From Candidatus Saccharimonadota bacterium (GTDB lineage: Bacteria; Patescibacteriota; Saccharimonadia; Saccharimonadales; Saccharimonadaceae), in the NCBI GenBank assembly GCA_017964115.1, contig JAGCSL010000075.1:1-14503 (forward strand): a stretch of 14,503 nucleotides of DNA, read 5' to 3'. Of this stretch, positions 12,379-14,503 are shown one piece after another. A program made the position numbers and the translations under genes. Under the pieces are notes generated by a model that saw nothing but the letters and a program-made list of their open reading frames with translations, was not told the DNA's origin and made no database searches. Position 1 is the first letter of the stretch; the number at the start of each line of letters is the position of its first letter.

Positions 12379-14503
12379 TTATTCTTGGCGTTGGATTAGG
12401 TTGAATTGTTCAAGTGTGCTAACCATATCTTGGTTAGATTGGCTAAATTCAGTCTTTGGTCGCGTCAAGAAGGCTCTTTTCTGATTATCATTTAGATCAG
12501 TCCATGCTTTTACGGCCTTTTCGAGCTGACTAGATTCTTCAGAACTGAGGAAGCCTCCTAGTCTTTGAAGGGAGTCGCTTGCGTGTCTATTCATGTCGAC
12601 ATTGCGCATTCTCCTAGCCATATCAGCAGTAAGTGGTCTAATGCGTGGGCGTTCAGCGCTTAGATCAGGGTTAGTATCTTCGGTAGTTTCTGCGTTATCA
12701 TCTTCAGTCACTTCTTCCGTAGTTTCTCCCGTTGACTCTTCTGTAGTTTCCTTTGCGCTTGCTTCGGTGGCCATCCTTGCGGCCGTATCGGCACGTTCTA
12801 GTAAACCAAACTCTTCAAGTGTCTTGATCATGTTCTGGTTTTTCTCGCTAAACCCTTCCATAGGGTATTTCATGAAGGCTTTTTGCTGGCCGTCTTTCAG
12901 GTTATTCCATGCGTTTATGGCATCTTGAAGCCTACTTGCTTCATCTGGCGTAAGGAACTTTTCTAGTTTCTTAAACGAGCTTTTCATTTGTTTGGATATA
13001 TCCACATGGCGCATTCCTTCAACCATACTAGAAGTAATTGCTCTAATACGTGGACGTTCGGCTTGCTGTTCGATGTTGTTTTCTGCGGTCTCTTCTGCTG
13101 TAGATTCTTCCGTGGCGGATTCTTCTTCGGCTGCTGATTCTTCTTCGGCGGATGATTCTTCCGTGGCGGATTCTTCTTCGGCTGCTTCCGCTGTGGATTC
13201 GGCGCTAGTATCGACATCTTCAGCGGCGCTATCTTCAGCGGCTACTGACTCTGTGTCAATTCGTTCAACTAGCCCAAATTCTTCAAGTGTCTGGAGGACT
13301 GCTATATCTTTTGGACCAAATTTCTTGAGTGGGCGGTTGAGCAATCCTTTTCTGCGACTATTGCTGAGGACATTATTCCAAGTATCTACGGCATCCCTTA
13401 GCCTATCGGCGTCTTCCTGGCTTAGGAAACCTTCAAGTTTTTGGAAGGAGCTATTGATATGTTCTCTCATTCGATTTGGGCTCATATTTTTGATTGAGAA
13501 ACTGGTAATTGGCGTAATATGTGGACGTTCGGCTTGTTCGACGGTATTCTCGGCTTCATCTTCGGCCGCAGTCTCGGCGTCGCTAGTTTCGGCATCTTCT
13601 TCTTCGATTTGAGGTTCTAGTATGCCATAGCCTTCGAGAGTGTCTAGCATGTCTTGGTTCGCTTCGCTAAGTTCTTCTTTCGGAAGGGTTAATAAAGCTC
13701 GCCAACTCTTTAATTTGCCTTTCATATTCTTGAACTTTTCAACAGCACTTGAAATTTTGGCGATTCGATCTGGGCCTAAGAGCTCTTTGATTTTTTGGAG
13801 TGCACCGTCCATAAATTTGACAACAGTCTCACTGGTTGTCTCTTCGTCGTTAAGAATATCCGCGTTGAGAGGATCGATATCTAAGCCTGCTTCTTCTGTT
13901 TCTTCGTCTTCTTCTGCCTCTTCTTCCTCTGAGGATTCTTCCGGTGTAGATTCTTCCTCTGAGGATTCTTCCGGTGTAGATTCTTCCTCTGAGGATTCTT
14001 CCGGTGTGGATTCGGCATCAGCGTCTTCGGTGGCAGATTCGGTTTCTTCGGAATTGCTACCATCGTGACTGGTGATCTCAATTAAGCCAACTGAGGTTAA
14101 GATTCGTTGCATACCTGCTCGGTTTTCGGAGACATTTCCTCGCAAGAAATTTAGGCGGTCTTCATGGGTGAGACTATGGTTCCAGTACTCCAACATAGAA
14201 ATAGCAACGTCAGCAACGTCTTCATGTTTAGCTTTGAGCGTTTCTTTGACACTTTCAATATCAATAGTTGAATTGCCAGTCGCCTCAGCCTTCGCTAAAG
14301 TCATCGGCTCATAATCTTTAAGATCCTCATGCGACTCGGCCGTGCTCTCGGTCGATTCGACACTTGATTCAACTGAGCTTTCGGCTGATTCTACGTTCTC
14401 GGTCGATTCGATACTTGATTCAACTGAGCTTTCAGCCGATTCTACGTTCTCGGTCGATTCGATACTTGATTCGACTGCTTCTTCAGTATTTCCGTTAACA
14501 CCG
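12379..14503 (-). CDS. Partial (5' end missing) modular protein: five helical modules joined by acidic E/S/T linkers
   Basis: The frame is open to the right edge (last full codon begins at 14502), giving at least 707 residues; the ATG at 14304 is not the real start because acidic repeat sequence continues in frame before it. An 80-90 residue module occurs five times, at 14077-14310 (most diverged), 13612-13881, 13261-13530, 12793-13059 and 12382-12654. Consensus features are ERPRIRPIT, a first helix with S-F-x-K-L-x-x-F-L, then D-A-x-x-L-x-x-A-x-x-x-W-N, F-S-x-x-N-Q-D-M, and an ending T-L-E-x-F-G-L-x-E-R. The linkers are Glu/Ser/Thr/Ala-rich and encoded partly by DNA tandem repeats. No membrane segment or cysteine is seen in this part. 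The module is not recognised. It is shared with the gene at the left edge. Beads-on-a-string architecture suggests multivalent binding; that is inference. Confidence 0.9.
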   Translation of the reverse strand, partial: GVNGNTEEAVESSIESTENVESAESSVESSIESTENVESAESSVESSVESTESTAESHEDLKDYEPMTLAKAEATGNSTIDIESVKETLKAKHEDVADVAISMLEYWNHSLTHEDRLNFLRGNVSENRAGMQRILTSVGLIEITSHDGSNSEETESATEDADAESTPEESSEEESTPEESSEEESTPEESSEEEEAEEDEETEEAGLDIDPLNADILNDEETTSETVVKFMDGALQKIKELLGPDRIAKISSAVEKFKNMKGKLKSWRALLTLPKEELSEANQDMLDTLEGYGILEPQIEEEDAETSDAETAAEDEAENTVEQAERPHITPITSFSIKNMSPNRMREHINSSFQKLEGFLSQEDADRLRDAVDTWNNVLSNSRRKGLLNRPLKKFGPKDIAVLQTLEEFGLVERIDTESVAAEDSAAEDVDTSAESTAEAAEEESATEESSAEEESAAEEESATEESTAEETAENNIEQQAERPRIRAITSSMVEGMRHVDISKQMKSSFKKLEKFLTPDEASRLQDAINAWNNLKDGQQKAFMKYPMEGFSEKNQNMIKTLEEFGLLERADTAARMATEASAKETTEESTGETTEEVTEDDNAETTEDTNPDLSAERPRIRPLTADMARRMRNVDMNRHASDSLQRLGGFLSSEESSQLEKAVKAWTDLNDNQKRAFLTRPKTEFSQSNQDMVSTLEQFNLIQRQE
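12382..14310 (-). repeat. Five copies of an 80-90 residue helical module
   Basis: Protein-level tandem modules separated by acidic linkers. The last three copies (13261-13530, 12793-13059, 12382-12654) are close relatives with near-identical ERPRIR starts and LEEFGL/LEQFNL ends. The second copy (13612-13881) lacks the ERPRIR start but keeps SEANQDMLDTLEGYGI. The first (14077-14310), starting EPMTLA and ending ILTSVGLIE, looks more like the single module at the left edge of the window than like its own siblings. Confidence 0.85.
13921..14010 (-). repeat. 30-bp tandem repeat, 3 copies
   Basis: Three adjacent 30-bp units (13921-13950, 13951-13980, 13981-14010); the first two are identical and the third differs by one base. 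Each encodes the ten residues STPEESSEEE in the linker between modules one and two of the modular protein. Near-identity at synonymous sites points to recent expansion. Confidence 0.96.
14348..14477 (-). repeat. 51-bp tandem repeat, about 2.5 copies
   Basis: Units at 14348-14398 and 14399-14449 differ at a few bases, and a third partial copy runs 14450-14477. Each encodes 17 residues of the type ESSIESTENVESAESSV. The repeat lies just upstream (in gene order) of the first module and contains EST units like those at the left edge of the window. Confidence 0.93.

Noticed and set aside
12992..13612. Ser-rich 206-residue plus-strand open frame
   Set aside because: It is the antisense shadow of Glu/Ser-rich codons in the modular gene; its serine runs come from the complement of GAA/GAG-type repeats. 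The same holds for 13640-14068.

Overview
The window looks like a piece of a small-genome episymbiotic bacterium of the Candidate Phyla Radiation, most likely Saccharibacteria (TM7) or a close relative. This is inferred from gene content and style, not from a database search. The signs are modest GC, the standard genetic code, very tight gene packing with 4-base overlaps, several long proteins without recognisable families, an S4-less TlyA-type methyltransferase, and a DUF3152-type metalloprotease of a kind known to me mainly from Actinobacteria, the usual hosts of Saccharibacteria. No insertion sequence, CRISPR array, phage gene or rRNA is visible.

Layout. Positions 1-439 (+) hold the 3' end of a gene for a protein with 14 tandem Glu-Ser-Thr units and a C-terminal helical module. 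It converges, across a perfect bidirectional terminator, on a two-gene minus-strand operon (499-2663) for a MacB/FtsX-type ABC transporter, permease plus ATPase. A tRNA-Ser(GGA) gene with its own terminator follows (2814-2936). From 2983 to 11548 (+) runs a series of six closely spaced genes: a giant 1637-residue acidic protein of unknown function, a single-pass membrane protein, a DUF3152-like zinc metalloprotease, a membrane-anchored helical protein, a diacylglycerol-kinase-family lipid kinase, and a TlyA-type rRNA methyltransferase. The last four are chained with little or no spacing. A second bidirectional terminator separates them from a minus-strand gene with a RyR-like domain (11588-12277), which has a perfect-consensus sigma-70-type promoter. 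The right end (12379-14503, minus) is the 3' part of a large gene made of five copies of an 80-90 residue module joined by acidic E/S/T linkers.

The most notable observation is that the genes at the two ends are paralogues. The C-terminal module of the left protein matches the modules of the right one (motif P-I-T near its start, L-E-x-F/Y-G-L at its end), and both use Glu/Ser/Thr-rich linkers encoded by fresh DNA tandem repeats (18, 30 and 51 bp). They lie in inverted orientation around the central block. I do not recognise the module. Together with the giant protein and the envelope-associated genes, it suggests a locus for fast-evolving structural or surface functions, but nothing in the sequence proves a role in the host-symbiont interaction.
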